A DNA stretch of 64,000 nt from Oceanobacillus halophilus (GCF_003628505.1 NZ_RBZP01000001.1:744001-808000); one strand, 5' to 3'; positions 17,405 through 27,412 are shown, numbered from the stretch's first letter. Made by a program: numbers and translations. The notes: generated by a model from the sequence alone, not told the origin.

Positions 17405-17995
17405 TTATTTTTTTATTTTTTCTATTCCACCAAGTAATAATTGATGCACAAGTGGAATTTCTTCTAATAAATCATATTTGCATTCTTTCATTACCCAGTT
17501 CGTTACGATCTCATCCAACGTTCCAAAAATCATCTGTCTTACTAGCGTTATCTTTATATCATCCCGGAAAATATCTTGTTCTATTCCCTCTTTCAGAATA
17601 TCATCAATTACCGATAGGTACGGTTTTAGAACATTATTAATTTCTAAACGTAAATCGTAATTAGATTGCCTGAGTTCTAATTGAGTGACAATAGCTAAAT
17701 CATGATCTTTGGAAAGCTGACCAAAATGCATTTCAATAAGGGTTAACAGCTTCTCATCTGCGTATTCCCTCTTACTTGTCTGCTCTACGATTTTCTCTAT
17801 AAATTGTCCCATTTTTTCTTTGAACATGGTAATAAGAATATCTTCTTTATTTTTAAAATAGAGATATATTGTTCCATCGGCTACTCTTGCTTCTTTGGCA
17901 ATCTTTGAAACTTGTGAACCGTGGAAGCCATTTTTAGCGATGACTCTCACCGCTGCTTCTATAATCTGATGATATTTCGGCTTATTCGTTCTCAT
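17405..17995 (-). CDS. fadR: TetR-family fatty-acid degradation repressor FadR
   Basis: At 196 residues this is a TetR-type regulator. The N-terminal HTH is clear: AAVRVIAKNGFHGSQVSKIA with VADGTIYLYFKNKEDIL (about residues 12-53). The C-terminal half would bind long-chain acyl-CoA, which releases the repressor in B. subtilis. A perfect match to the known FadR box lies 33 bases upstream (18029-18046), overlapping the start of its own transcript, so the gene is probably self-repressed together with fadB-etfB-etfA. Confidence 0.95.
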   Translation of the reverse strand: MRTNKPKYHQIIEAAVRVIAKNGFHGSQVSKIAKEARVADGTIYLYFKNKEDILITMFKEKMGQFIEKIVEQTSKREYADEKLLTLIEMHFGQLSKDHDLAIVTQLELRQSNYDLRLEINNVLKPYLSVIDDILKEGIEQDIFRDDIKITLVRQMIFGTLDEIVTNWVMKECKYDLLEEIPLVHQLLLGGIEKIKK

Positions 17996-18028
17996 TTTTT
18001 TCTCCTAACTAACAACAAACTAATGAAA

Positions 18029-18046
18029 TGAATGATTATTCATTCA
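18029..18046. promoter_or_regulatory. FadR operator
   Basis: TGAATGATTATTCATTCA is an 18-bp near-palindrome identical to the FadR recognition pattern described for B. subtilis (TGAATGAMTANTCATTCA). It begins 8 bases after the -10 box of the fadR promoter, so bound repressor would block the start of transcription. Confidence 0.92.
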
Positions 18047-18053
18047 TATTCTA

Positions 18054-18083
18054 ATACTAAAGGATACTGACCAAGTATGTCAA
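18054..18083 (-). promoter_or_regulatory. Sigma-A promoter of fadR-fadB-etfBA
   Basis: The minus strand reads TTGACA, 18 bases, TAGTAT, then the FadR operator. The operon can thus be started independently of lcfA. Confidence 0.75.
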
Positions 18084-18097
18084 TACTAAGCCTGTCC

Positions 18098-18121
18098 AAA
18101 AATCTCTTAAAAAAGAGAGAG
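18098..18121 (-). terminator. Possible terminator after lcfA
   Basis: The minus strand has CTCTT-TTTT-AAGAG followed by ATTTTT, just before the lcfA stop region ends. The stem is AT-rich and short. It would separate lcfA from the fadR transcript. Confidence 0.45.
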
Positions 18122-18123
18122 CC

Positions 18124-19809
18124 TTACACTTTACTTAATTTTTCTTTCTCTTCATCTACTAATCTCCTTCTTAATATTTTTCCAACAGCTGTTTTTGGTA
18201 ATTCAGAACGGAACTCATAAATTCTAGGAACTTTATATGCAGCAAGATTCTCACGTGCAAAAGCATTTAATTCATCTTCCGTCACATTCGATCCTTCTTT
18301 TAATACCACATATGCTTTTACCGTTTCTCCTCGGTACGGATCAGGAATACCAGCAACGACAGCTTCTTGAATAGCTTCATGTTCATATAATACTTCTTCA
18401 ACTTCTCTAGGATAAATATTATAACCACCAGCAATAATCATATCTTTCTTACGATCGACAATATAAAAATAACCGTCTTCATCCATATAACCTAAATCTC
18501 CTGTAAATAACCAACCGTCTTTTAAGACTTTCTCGGTCTCTTCAGGATTTTTCCAATATCCTTTCATTATTTGTGGCCCTTTAACTGCAAGTTCTCCAAC
18601 TTCACCTATATCAGCTTCTTCTAAATCAGTATCTGCGCGGAATATTTTTGCATCGGTGTCAGGCCATGGAACTCCAATACTGCCGTTTACTCTTTTATTC
18701 CATACAAAATTAGCATGTGTTACTGGTGATGATTCTGTTAGCCCATATCCTTCCACCAAACGGCCTCCTGTAACTTTCTCAAATTGCTCTTGCACTTCAT
18801 GTGGCAATGGTGCGGAACCACTTATACACGCTTCAATGGAGGATAAATCATATTTGTGTAAGTCTGGATGATTTAATAGACCAATATAAATTGTCGGAGC
18901 TCCCGGGAATAGTGTTGGCTTCTCTTTTGAAATCGTTTTCAAAACGTCATTAGGATTAAATTTAGGCATTAAAATCATCTTGGATCCTTGCATCACGGAA
19001 AAGTTCATTACAGTAGTCATACCATAAACATGAAAGAATGGAAGTACCGCTAATGTGGATTGTCTAGAATCTTTCGTCTTATATAGCCACGCCTCACACA
19101 TTTGTACATTAGATACCAAGTTATAATGAGTTAACATAACACCTTTTGGATTACCAGTTGTTCCACCTGTGTACTGCAGCAATGCTAAATCTTCTTTCGG
19201 CTTAATTTCAGGCTCCAGATAATCTGTAGCAGCCATCTCCATCAAATGTTTCCATACATGCGTGTCTTCAGTTTGCTCGACTTTCACAACCATGTTGTAT
19301 TCTCGTTTTTGTATAAAAGGATATATTAAATTCTTCGGGAAAGGCAAATAGTCTTTTATACCTGTTACAATCGTATGTTCCAAGTGCGTCCTTCCTCGTA
19401 CATTCGTTACTCTAGGAACTAATATATCCAGGCAGATGATAAATTTTGCCTCAGAATCAATCAGTTGGAATTCAAGCTCCCTCTCCGTATATAACGGATT
19501 TGTCTGCACTACTACCCCACCCGCCATCAATGTCCCATAATAGCCAATTACTGATTGTGGGCTATTAGGAAGCATGATAGCTACTTTATCTCCTTTGTTT
19601 AAGCCGAGTGATTGTAAATAGTTTGCCATTTTTTGGGATTGCGAATAGACCTCATTGTAAGTCATTTCTTTGCCCATGAAATGAATAGCTTTCTCTTCGC
19701 CATGACGCTGTACACTCTCTTCCAAAAAAACTTGCAAAGGCTTTTCGACATACTCGATGCTTGTTGGAATTTCATTCGGATAATGATTATGCCATCTCTT
19801 ATTTTCCAT
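18124..19809 (-). CDS. lcfA: Long-chain fatty-acid-CoA ligase LcfA
   Basis: This 561-residue member of the ANL superfamily activates fatty acids to acyl-CoA with ATP, feeding beta-oxidation. The AMP-binding motif QYTGGTTGNPKGVMLTH is near residue 212. YGLTESSP is near 357, the hinge GDLGYMDEDGYFYIVDRKKD near 437, and the C-terminal catalytic lysine lies in PKTAVGKILRR. Start ATG at 19809 follows AAGGAGG. It precedes fadR on the same strand, as in B. subtilis. No FadR box is visible in its own upstream region, only TATAAT-like -10 elements. Confidence 0.97.
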   Translation of the reverse strand: MENKRWHNHYPNEIPTSIEYVEKPLQVFLEESVQRHGEEKAIHFMGKEMTYNEVYSQSQKMANYLQSLGLNKGDKVAIMLPNSPQSVIGYYGTLMAGGVVVQTNPLYTERELEFQLIDSEAKFIICLDILVPRVTNVRGRTHLEHTIVTGIKDYLPFPKNLIYPFIQKREYNMVVKVEQTEDTHVWKHLMEMAATDYLEPEIKPKEDLALLQYTGGTTGNPKGVMLTHYNLVSNVQMCEAWLYKTKDSRQSTLAVLPFFHVYGMTTVMNFSVMQGSKMILMPKFNPNDVLKTISKEKPTLFPGAPTIYIGLLNHPDLHKYDLSSIEACISGSAPLPHEVQEQFEKVTGGRLVEGYGLTESSPVTHANFVWNKRVNGSIGVPWPDTDAKIFRADTDLEEADIGEVGELAVKGPQIMKGYWKNPEETEKVLKDGWLFTGDLGYMDEDGYFYIVDRKKDMIIAGGYNIYPREVEEVLYEHEAIQEAVVAGIPDPYRGETVKAYVVLKEGSNVTEDELNAFARENLAAYKVPRIYEFRSELPKTAVGKILRRRLVDEEKEKLSKV

Positions 19810-19928
19810 TTACATACCTCCTTATTATCTTATTATAATCATTATACCGATAAATTTCTATTTTTAGAAATTTTATTTAATTTATTTTAGAAAAAATTAC
19901 ATTTATCTCTTTGTTTCACTAAAACACC

Positions 19929-20009
19929 TTATAAAAAGTACACAATACCAGCAATTATAAAAATAATAGCAACGACAATTAATATTTTCGCTAATCTTTC
20001 AAAAACCAT
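19929..20009 (-). CDS. 26-residue single-helix membrane peptide
   Basis: This small ORF reads MVFERLAKILIVV, then a hydrophobic run to IAGIVYFL, so almost the whole peptide is one membrane helix with a short charged N-terminus. An AAGGGGG ribosome site lies 7 bases before the ATG. It lies 12 bases downstream of the DUF350 gene yshE on the same strand, so the two are probably translated from one mRNA. I do not recognise a family. It could act with YshE, but that is inference from position. Confidence 0.6.
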   Translation of the reverse strand: MVFERLAKILIVVAIIFIIAGIVYFL

Positions 20010-20021
20010 GAAACTTCCCCC

Positions 20022-20429
20022 TTATAAAATACTAGCACCTATAACAAAGCCTAACCCCATTGATATCATCATGGACATAAAACCTACTGCTTTGTTCCCT
20101 TTTCCTATTTCTTCATCCACTTTAATGGTCGGTGTTAAAAATTCGAAAATAAAATATCCAAATAACAACATTACGAAACCAAATGCCCCCCAGCCTACAC
20201 TTTGAAGAATAGTATCGTTATGCTCTATTGAATAACGGAATATAGTGGCGATTCCAAACAACTTTCCTCCAGTAGCCATTGCAACAGCAAAGTTTCCTTT
20301 TTTTATTTCTTCCCAATTTTTATAAGAGGTAACTACCTCAAAAAGTGCAAGAAAAACCATTGTACAGAGAACGACAACACTATACCTTGCAGCAGTTAGT
20401 ACAACAACATTATCCCAAAATGCTTCCAT
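20022..20429 (-). CDS. yshE: DUF350 membrane protein YshE
   Basis: About 135 residues with four hydrophobic segments: an N-terminal helix (SVVVLCTMVFLALFEVV), two in the middle (GKLFGIATIF; WGAFGFVMLLFGYFIFEF), and one at the C-terminus (MSMMISMGLGFVIGASI). The pattern fits DUF350. I choose the ATG at 20429 because AAGGAGGG lies upstream; the open frame extends to 20477 but without a ribosome site. The function is unknown. It lies just after mutS2 on the same strand, as in B. subtilis. Confidence 0.88.
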   Translation of the reverse strand: MEAFWDNVVVLTAARYSVVVLCTMVFLALFEVVTSYKNWEEIKKGNFAVAMATGGKLFGIATIFRYSIEHNDTILQSVGWGAFGFVMLLFGYFIFEFLTPTIKVDEEIGKGNKAVGFMSMMISMGLGFVIGASIL

Positions 20430-20521
20430 TTCCACACACCCTCCTTCTTTGAGATTTACCACACCCAATAAGTCCACTTCTGCATGAGATTATATAGATG
20501 TGGTAAACCATCCCTTGATTT

Positions 20522-22861
20522 TTACCGGAATTCAATCACTGTAACTCCGCTACCTCCCTCACCACCTGAGCCTGGTCTAGAAGAGGCAATACTTGGATGT
20601 TTTTTTACAAACTCATGAACTCCTTTTCGAAGGGCTCCAGTCCCTTTTCCATGAATAATGGAGACTTTTGGATAACCAGCAAGCAAGCTATCATCGATAT
20701 ATTTTTCTAGTTTTAATAAGGCATCTTCGTATCTTTCCCCACGTAAATCGAGTTCTGTTTTCACGTGATATTCCGTACCTTTTATAGTTGCTACTGGTTT
20801 TTCATAGGTTGGTTTTGGTTTGCCAAGCAACTGGAGATCCTGTCTCTTTACTTTCACTTTCATAATACCGACTTGAACTAGGTATTCATTCTCACTGACT
20901 TTTTCCAATACTTCTCCTTTTTGATTCACAGTAAGCAATTTTATCTCATCACCAGGATAAAGTGCTTTACTTTCTTTTGGTTGAGACGTTTGCGCCTCTT
21001 GTTTATTCGCAAGGGTTGGCTTAGCCTCTTCCAGCATTTTCTTTGCTTCAATCCACTCATGTTCTTTTATGTTCACACTTGCTTTCATTTTACGAATTTC
21101 TTCTACAATCGATTCGGCCTCTTCACGAGCTTTGCTTACAGCTTTCTCAGCCTTCATTTCGGCTTTTTTGAACAGTTCTTCCCGTTTATGCTGGAATTGT
21201 TTCCATTCTTTATCCAATTGATCACGAAGGGTTTCACTTTCCCGTAATATTTCGTGTGCTTTTTCATAGTCTTTTTCTGCTGAAATTTGCGACTCCTCTA
21301 GTGAGGCAATCATATTTTCTACACTTTTCGAATCGACACCAATTAAGCCTTTTGCTTGCTCAATTATCTGCTCATCTAATCCTAAGCGTTTGGAAATCTC
21401 AAAAGCATTACTTCTTCCTGGAATTCCAATAAGTAGACGATACGTTGGCTGTAATGTTTCCACATCAAACTCAACGGATGCATTGATAACCTTATCTCGA
21501 TTATAACCATACGCTTTTAATTCTGGGTAGTGAGTCGTAGCAATAATACGTGCATCTCTACCAATCACCTCATCCAAGATAGACATAGCCAGTGCAGCAC
21601 CTTCCCCTGGGTCAGTGCCTGAACCAAGTTCATCAAACAACACAAGGGATTCATGATCTACATATTTGATAATTTCAACGATATTAGTCATATGCGAGGA
21701 AAATGTACTTAGATTTTGTTCGATGGATTGTTCATCGCCAATATCTGCAAACACTTCTTTAAATACAGCAAGTTCACAGCCGTCTAGAGCTGGTATTTGT
21801 AATCCTGATTGTGCCATTAACGTACATAACCCTACCATTTTTAGTGTGACGGTTTTACCACCTGTATTTGGACCAGTAATGACAATAGAGGTATATGTCT
21901 TTCCAATCTCAATATCATTTGCTACAACTTCATCTGCTGGGATGAGCGGGTGTCTGGCTTGTCTCATCTTGATGATTCCTTGATCATTCATTTTGGGTTT
22001 CGCTGCTTTCATTTGACTCCCTAAAAGAGCTCTTGCATGAATAAAATCAATTTCTGCTAAAATTGATATATTTTCTGTTAAGAACATATGCTGCTCTGCT
22101 ATTAAGGAACTTAGATCTTTTAATATGCGATCTATTTCCTGTTTTTCTTTCACATATGCTGCTTGTAATTGATTATTTAATTCTACTACTGCTTTCGGTT
22201 CCATGAAGAGTGTTTGTCCTGAAGAAGACTGGTCATGAACAATTCCACCAATCGCTCCACGATATTCTTGTTTTACGGGTAATACATAGCGGTCGTTACG
22301 AATCGTTACAATAGCATCAGATAGCATCTTGCTATTAGACCTGGTATAACTTTCCAATTTTTCACGAACTCTTGACTCAAAGGTACGAATGGAACTGCGT
22401 ATGCTACGCAATTGAGACGTCGCACTGTCCATGACTTGCCCGTGATCATCGATACAGTTTTTTATTTCCCTTTCTAGTTCACGTAACGGGGCAATTCGCT
22501 CGACAAATTCTTGTAAAATTGGAAATTCCTCTTCCAGGTTTTCAATAAAGTTCTTCACTTGACGTCCACCATAAATAGTATTGGCTACATCCAAACATTC
22601 ACCAGTGGAAAGGACTCCACCAATCACACTGCGTTTTATACTCATTCGAATGTCCGAAATTCCACCTAAAGGAATCGTTTTATTTAAACGGATAATTTGT
22701 GAAGCTTCATCCGTTTCATTCTGTAATCTTACAACATCTTCTAGTTGAGAGAGTGGCTTCAGCTTCGAAGCATAATCCTTTCCAATCGAAGTTGCTGCGT
22801 TATCGGTTAATTGTTCTATAATTTTATGAAATTCTAATACACGAAGGACGCGCTCATTCAT
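20522..22861 (-). CDS. mutS2: MutS2 family ATPase/endonuclease (ribosome rescue or recombination)
   Basis: About 779 residues. Walker A is [12 protein letters not shown] near residue 330 and the Walker B/signature region reads [16 protein letters not shown] near 405. A long charged coiled-coil follows (about 520-630), then the C-terminal Smr nuclease domain with [12 protein letters not shown] and [15 protein letters not shown]. subtilis MutS2 rescues collided ribosomes; older work links homologues to suppression of recombination. I start at the ATG at 22861 ([13 protein letters not shown]) because AAAGGAG precedes it by 9 bases; an upstream in-frame ATG at 22951 would add 30 unconserved residues. 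polX lies just upstream. Confidence 0.97.
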   Translation of the reverse strand: MNERVLRVLEFHKIIEQLTDNAATSIGKDYASKLKPLSQLEDVVRLQNETDEASQIIRLNKTIPLGGISDIRMSIKRSVIGGVLSTGECLDVANTIYGGRQVKNFIENLEEEFPILQEFVERIAPLRELEREIKNCIDDHGQVMDSATSQLRSIRSSIRTFESRVREKLESYTRSNSKMLSDAIVTIRNDRYVLPVKQEYRGAIGGIVHDQSSSGQTLFMEPKAVVELNNQLQAAYVKEKQEIDRILKDLSSLIAEQHMFLTENISILAEIDFIHARALLGSQMKAAKPKMNDQGIIKMRQARHPLIPADEVVANDIEIGKTYTSIVITGPNTGGKTVTLKMVGLCTLMAQSGLQIPALDGCELAVFKEVFADIGDEQSIEQNLSTFSSHMTNIVEIIKYVDHESLVLFDELGSGTDPGEGAALAMSILDEVIGRDARIIATTHYPELKAYGYNRDKVINASVEFDVETLQPTYRLLIGIPGRSNAFEISKRLGLDEQIIEQAKGLIGVDSKSVENMIASLEESQISAEKDYEKAHEILRESETLRDQLDKEWKQFQHKREELFKKAEMKAEKAVSKAREEAESIVEEIRKMKASVNIKEHEWIEAKKMLEEAKPTLANKQEAQTSQPKESKALYPGDEIKLLTVNQKGEVLEKVSENEYLVQVGIMKVKVKRQDLQLLGKPKPTYEKPVATIKGTEYHVKTELDLRGERYEDALLKLEKYIDDSLLAGYPKVSIIHGKGTGALRKGVHEFVKKHPSIASSRPGSGGEGGSGVTVIEFR

Positions 22862-22977
22862 GCTTTGTAACTCCTTTGATAGTTGTTCAAATAGAAGGAT
22901 CGTATAATCCAGGAAATTAACAGTTGGATTACATCTGTTCCATTTGTCCATTACTCACTTTTTTTAAACATCCTCAT

Positions 22978-24696
22978 TTATTTGTTTCGATTAAAATAGT
23001 TCATTAATTTCTCTTTATCCCAAGTATTTAAAACGGTATCTTTACGAATCCACCCTCTTCTAGCGGTTCCAACACCATATTTCATATGCTCTAACATATG
23101 ATAACTGTGTGCATCCGTATTTATCGCTAACGTTACACCTAATTCCTGTGCCTTCCTTACCCAATCCGCTGATAAATCCAAGCGATTTGGATTTGCGTTA
23201 ATTTCTAAAGCAGTGTCCGTTTCCTTGGCTTTCTGTAAGAGTTTGTCTACATTTACTTTATAACCATCTCGTCTGCCAATTAATCTTCCGGTTGGATGAG
23301 CAATTAAGGACACATAAGGATTTTCTAAAGCTGTAAACAAACGATACATAATCTGTTCTTCGGTTTGGTTGAAACTAGAATGTATAGCACCAATGACAAA
23401 GTCCATTTCTTTTAAAAATTCATCCGTAAAGTCCAAACTGCCATCCGGCAAAATGTCCATTTCTACTCCTGCAAAAATATGGATATCGTTATATTTTTCA
23501 TTTAACTCTCTAATAACTTCTCTTTGTTTTCGGAGACGCGCTTCATCCAATCCATTTGCAACCCGCAAATATTTAGAATGGTCCGTAATTGCCATATAAG
23601 AATATCCCTTACTTCGAACCTGATTCACCATTTCTTCAATGGATTGAGCACCATCACTATACATTGTATGCATGTGAAGGTCACCTTTAATATCCCCCAG
23701 ATTGATAAGGGGATAACTATTCTTAAATGCTTCCACTTCTCCTTTATTTTCTCGGACTTCTGGAGGAACATAGGTTAAACCAAAATGTTTAAAGAATTCC
23801 TCTTCACTTGAAAAGGTAAGAACCTCATTCGTTTCTTCAACCTCTACTCCGTACTCGTTAATTTTTTCACCTCGTGATTTAGCTAATTGTCTCATGGCGA
23901 CGTTATGTTCTTTTGATCCAGTAAAATGATGTAATGTTGTTGGATACTCATCTTTGGATACTAAACGGAAATCAACATTAATATCGTACACATCATCAAT
24001 CGTTACAGATACTTTTGTATATCCTTTTGCAATTACTTCTTTTATATTTGGTATGTCAAGAAGTTGCTCTCTAACAGATGCCGGATTTTCTGTTGCAATG
24101 ATAAAGTCAATATCCTTTATCGTTTCTCTCATCCTGCGCAAGCTTCCAGCAAGTGAAAAAACTTCTACATCTTTCAAATTATTCAAATAAGATTCGATAC
24201 TTTCAGCTACTGGAATAACCAATGAAATTGGTAATCTTTCTGGACGGCTCCCTGCTTCATTTAATGCAGATAGAATTTTCTCTGCCGTCTTCTTTCCAAA
24301 TCCTGCTAGTTTTTCTACTTCCCCATTTTCACACATTTTTTTCAATGACTCTGCATCTGTCACATGGAGTTCCTGGTACAGTTTGGCTAATTTTTTCCCT
24401 CCCATACCCGGAAGGTTTAATAAAGGAACTAAACCACTTGGAATTTCTTCTTCCAACTCCTGCAGAACTTCTGATTGTCCATTTTCTATGTATTCTACAA
24501 TTACCGCGCTAGTTCCTTTGCCAATTCCTTTTATTTTAGTAAAATCATTGATATCTGCTAGAGAACGCTCGTCTCGTTCCAACACTTGCGCCGCTCTTCG
24601 GTAAGCAGAAATTTTAAAAGGATTTTCACCTTTCAACTCTAAATATATAGCAATTTTTTCAAGTAACTTTATAACATCTTTTTTATTTACAGACAT
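22978..24696 (-). CDS. polX: Family X DNA polymerase / PHP exonuclease PolX
   Basis: About 572 residues. Helix-hairpin-helix repeats lie at the N-terminus (FTKIKGIGKGTSAVI; LLNLPGMGGKKLAKLY; LAGFGKKTAEKIL). The nucleotidyltransferase core follows, with SLAGSLRRMRETIKDIDFII at about 195-215. A C-terminal PHP domain starts at GDLHMHTMYSDG (about 333), with metal ligands in ITDHSKYL, GVEMDI, GAIHSSF, HPTGR and NTDAHS. B. subtilis PolX (YshC) works in base excision repair. The ATG at 24696 has AAAGGTG 6 bases upstream; a GTG three codons earlier overlaps that site. Confidence 0.96.
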   Translation of the reverse strand: MSVNKKDVIKLLEKIAIYLELKGENPFKISAYRRAAQVLERDERSLADINDFTKIKGIGKGTSAVIVEYIENGQSEVLQELEEEIPSGLVPLLNLPGMGGKKLAKLYQELHVTDAESLKKMCENGEVEKLAGFGKKTAEKILSALNEAGSRPERLPISLVIPVAESIESYLNNLKDVEVFSLAGSLRRMRETIKDIDFIIATENPASVREQLLDIPNIKEVIAKGYTKVSVTIDDVYDINVDFRLVSKDEYPTTLHHFTGSKEHNVAMRQLAKSRGEKINEYGVEVEETNEVLTFSSEEEFFKHFGLTYVPPEVRENKGEVEAFKNSYPLINLGDIKGDLHMHTMYSDGAQSIEEMVNQVRSKGYSYMAITDHSKYLRVANGLDEARLRKQREVIRELNEKYNDIHIFAGVEMDILPDGSLDFTDEFLKEMDFVIGAIHSSFNQTEEQIMYRLFTALENPYVSLIAHPTGRLIGRRDGYKVNVDKLLQKAKETDTALEINANPNRLDLSADWVRKAQELGVTLAINTDAHSYHMLEHMKYGVGTARRGWIRKDTVLNTWDKEKLMNYFNRNK

Positions 24697-24723
24697 ATCT
24701 TTCACCTTTTCTTTCAGTTGTCA

Positions 24724-25023
24724 TAAGGCCTCTTTCATACGTTTAGTTGCTTTTTCACAGTTGATAGAAACTCCGAATAAATTTATTAAGAATACTGCTT
24801 AGTCTTCGCTACGGAAATACACTACGCTTTCCGCGGGGAGCTGGTGAGACCCCGCAGTGCGGTAGCACGAGGAGGCTCATCAGCCGCCCGCGGAAAGCGA
24901 CTGTCCGGAGAGGAAATCAACAAGGCACTACATTTATCTTTAATTAAAGTAATTCACAGTCTATAGAAAATACGGAACAAATTATGTGCAAAAAGCAAAA
25001 ACTTTTTAGATAAATAGCCTTAC
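24724..25023 (+). repeat. MITE-like repeat with hairpin core (copy B)
   Basis: A 300-bp element with degenerate inverted ends (AAGGCCTCTTTC at left, its inverse ATAAATAGCCTT at right) and the family interior CAGTTGATAGAAACTCCG. The core is a hairpin with a perfect 13-bp stem: CGCTTTCCGCGGG at 24825-24837 pairs with CCCGCGGAAAGCG at 24887-24899. The sequence outside the core is nearly identical to copy C. It fills the gap between polX and the cvpA-type gene; no gene is visible there. Confidence 0.8.
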
Positions 25024-25167
25024 GTAAACAATTTTTTAAATTGATTTGATTCCGTTCCAAATGAAAAGACTGATTCCTTATTTTAATACTATTGTACATG
25101 ACATACAATGGTATCACTAATAAGATGAATCAGTCTTTAAAGGATGGGGCTGAAAATAATCAAGTAC

Positions 25168-25713
25168 TTATTCCTCGCCTATATACGCAAACCATAATTC
25201 CAAGATCTTTTCTGAAAAATAAGGAGTTTGTTCCAATATATATAATGCAACGGTTGAACCATTAATCCAGTCTTGAACGGTTTGAACGGGAGTTAACGCA
25301 AGTATGTATAAAATGATAAATACAACTAAATAAAACTCAACAAACCCTAGAACACCGCCTAATAACTTATTAACAGAATTAATAATTGGTATGGATGCTA
25401 CAAAATCAAGCATGGACGCAACTATTTGAAGAATAATTTTCACAGCAAAGAAAATTAAAGCAAATGCTATCGCATTATAAAAAGCATTTTCTAAAGGCAA
25501 TGCTTGCAGAAAAGCAGCCCATGCACTTTCATCCGATAATTCTGGATAGGGTATCCATAAAGCAAGTTTTGGCCCAATCTCATCATAATACATTGCAGCA
25601 ACCACAAATGCTATGATGAAACTAAGCAAATGTAATAGCTGTAAAATAAAGCCTCTCTTTAGTCCCCTAAAGAAACCAAAAATCAAACTCAATAATAATA
25701 TAAGACTAAACAT
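25168..25713 (-). CDS. yshB: CvpA family membrane protein (YshB)
   Basis: This 181-residue membrane protein has about four hydrophobic segments, with GFFRGLKRGFILQLLHLLSF near residue 13, the usual GxxRGxxR-type N-terminus of the CvpA/colicin V production family. INSVNKLLGGVLGFVEFYLV (about 115-135) is the second conserved block. The function in Bacillus is unclear; the family name comes from an E. coli export phenotype. It starts 3 bases after zapA, so the two are translationally linked. The ribosome site AGAGGAT lies within the end of zapA. Confidence 0.9.
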   Translation of the reverse strand: MFSLILLLSLIFGFFRGLKRGFILQLLHLLSFIIAFVVAAMYYDEIGPKLALWIPYPELSDESAWAAFLQALPLENAFYNAIAFALIFFAVKIILQIVASMLDFVASIPIINSVNKLLGGVLGFVEFYLVVFIILYILALTPVQTVQDWINGSTVALYILEQTPYFSEKILELWFAYIGEE

Positions 25714-25716
25714 AAC

Positions 25717-25983
25717 CTATTTATCCTCTTTCCTATTCATTGAACCTAGCAGTCTAGCATAATCTTCTTTTAATTTCAGGTAATCATTCATTGTATTAAG
25801 CGCAGTCAGTACTGCTAGACTCGCTGTATCCAAATGTTTATTTGCACTTTGGATATCTTTCATTTTCTGGTCAACTAGGCTTGCCACCAATCGAACATGA
25901 GTAGATGACTCTTCATCTCCAACTACAGTATATGATCTGTTATGTATATCTACGGTTACACGTTCCTTCTTCTCCTGCGTCAC
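25717..25983 (-). CDS. zapA: Cell-division protein ZapA
   Basis: This 88-residue protein promotes FtsZ filament bundling at the division septum. The N-terminal segment RVTVDIHNRSYTVVGDEE and the helix from SSTHVRLVASLVDQKMKDI are typical, followed by a C-terminal coiled-coil (LTALNTMNDYLKLKEDY). The start is GTG at 25983, with a GGGGGG stretch about 8 bases upstream. It is the first gene of a zapA-yshB pair, divergent from rnhC. Confidence 0.94.
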   Translation of the reverse strand: MTQEKKERVTVDIHNRSYTVVGDEESSTHVRLVASLVDQKMKDIQSANKHLDTASLAVLTALNTMNDYLKLKEDYARLLGSMNRKEDK

Positions 25984-26182
25984 GCGAAAAGCCCCCCGCT
26001 TAAGAATTCTACACTTTATATTAACATGAAGTGGACGGTTTAAAAAGAAGTATTTCTTTATATCTCCTATTTTGCTATAGTCTATATATAATTAGAGTTT
26101 ACGCGTTACATACGGCAATTATTATTCAAGAGTAATTTTTTGCAAACAATCAACTAATTTTAGAAAGAAAAGGAGAGATATT

Positions 26183-27124
26183 TTGGGTCAAATTGTTGCT
26201 GAATTTCCATTGGAAACTATCCATGAAATGAAAAGCTATTATCAACATTCACTTACATCCACGCCACAAGGAGCGATATTTCGAGCAAAAACACAACACG
26301 CAGTAATAACATCCTACAGGTCGGGAAAAGTGCTCTTTCAAGGAGGGTCCCCTCAGACAGAAGCAAATAAGTGGACTGATAAAAGTAAATCATTGACAGG
26401 TTCTGCTACAAAACCAAAAGCAAAAAGCAAGAAGTCAACCATCTATACTCCATCCCCAACTTTATTTACAAGCAATCACATTGGTTCAGATGAAGCTGGT
26501 ACTGGTGACTATTTCGGTCCAATTACCGTTGGTGCTGCTTATGTTGAAAAAGAACAAATTGAATTATTAAAAGAGATGGGAATTAAGGATAGTAAAAATT
26601 TAACGGATCCTACGATAAAAAAACTATCTAAAGAAATAATAAGGCTAAAGATTCCCTATTCACTGGTTATTTTACATAATGAAAAGTATAACCAACTCCA
26701 GAAAAAAGGCTGGTCCCAAGGTAAAATGAAAGCCATGCTTCATCATTCCGCAATTAACCATCTAAAGCGGAAAACTGGTGATTCACCATATGATGGGATT
26801 TTAATTGATCAATTCTGCGAGCCCGGCGTTTATCTAAATTACCTCAAATCAGAAAAACGAACATTGCCAGAGAAGACATACTTTATGACTAAAGCAGAAA
26901 GTTACTCAATTGCTGTAGCTGCAGGCTCTATCATTGCTAGAACGAGTTTTGTAAATGAAATGGATAAATTATCAGAGAAAATTGGGATTGAACTCCCGAA
27001 AGGCGCTTCCAATAAAGTGGATCAAACTATAGCCCGAATTATTCGAAGGAAAGGCGAAGGTGCTTTACAGTCTTGTGCAAAAGTTCATTTCGCTAACACT
27101 AAAAAAGCCAATAAATATTTATAA
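26183..27124 (+). CDS. rnhC: Ribonuclease HIII
   Basis: This 313-residue type 2 RNase H cleaves the RNA strand of RNA-DNA hybrids. An N-terminal TBP-like substrate-binding domain (about residues 1-85) is followed by a Ser/Lys-rich linker and the catalytic domain with GSDEAGTGDYFGPI (Asp and Glu ligands) near 96. Other acidic residues follow in GIKDSKNLTD and ILIDQFCEPGVY. The start is TTG at 26183 after AAAGGAG. It is on the plus strand, divergent from zapA, and is separated from pheT by a LysM/3D gene and two repeat copies. Confidence 0.96.
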   Translation: MGQIVAEFPLETIHEMKSYYQHSLTSTPQGAIFRAKTQHAVITSYRSGKVLFQGGSPQTEANKWTDKSKSLTGSATKPKAKSKKSTIYTPSPTLFTSNHIGSDEAGTGDYFGPITVGAAYVEKEQIELLKEMGIKDSKNLTDPTIKKLSKEIIRLKIPYSLVILHNEKYNQLQKKGWSQGKMKAMLHHSAINHLKRKTGDSPYDGILIDQFCEPGVYLNYLKSEKRTLPEKTYFMTKAESYSIAVAAGSIIARTSFVNEMDKLSEKIGIELPKGASNKVDQTIARIIRRKGEGALQSCAKVHFANTKKANKYL

Positions 27125-27129
27125 TTTGT

Positions 27130-27410
27130 TTGACAGCATAAAAACTAGGCAAAGCCTCTTTATTTAGTTTTTGACTGCTTATGAACTGTATCGGAATTGA
27201 AACAAACTGTGGATAATCTGAATTCATAGCAATGTTCATGTGCTTAACCACTCTACGGAAAGTGGAGTATTCTGCCGAAGCGAGTGACCGCACAAATCAA
27301 TTATAGGTCTTAGCGAGAGCTAAACTATTCTCAATTAATAATATCCATAGCCTATACAAAATATGGAGTAAGTTATACTAAAATAACTATCTATTAGAGA
27401 AGAGCTATAA
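27130..27410 (+). repeat. Degenerate MITE-like repeat (copy F)
   Basis: It carries the family stretches CTACGGAAA, GTATTCTGCCG-AGCGA, GCGAGAGCTAAACTATTCT and CCTATACAAAATATGG in the same order as copies A and G, and ends with a decayed terminal repeat (CTATCTATTAGAGA). The left half is much shorter than in copy A. It lies between rnhC and the terminator that rnhC shares with the LysM/3D gene. Confidence 0.6.
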
Positions 27411-27412
27411 TA

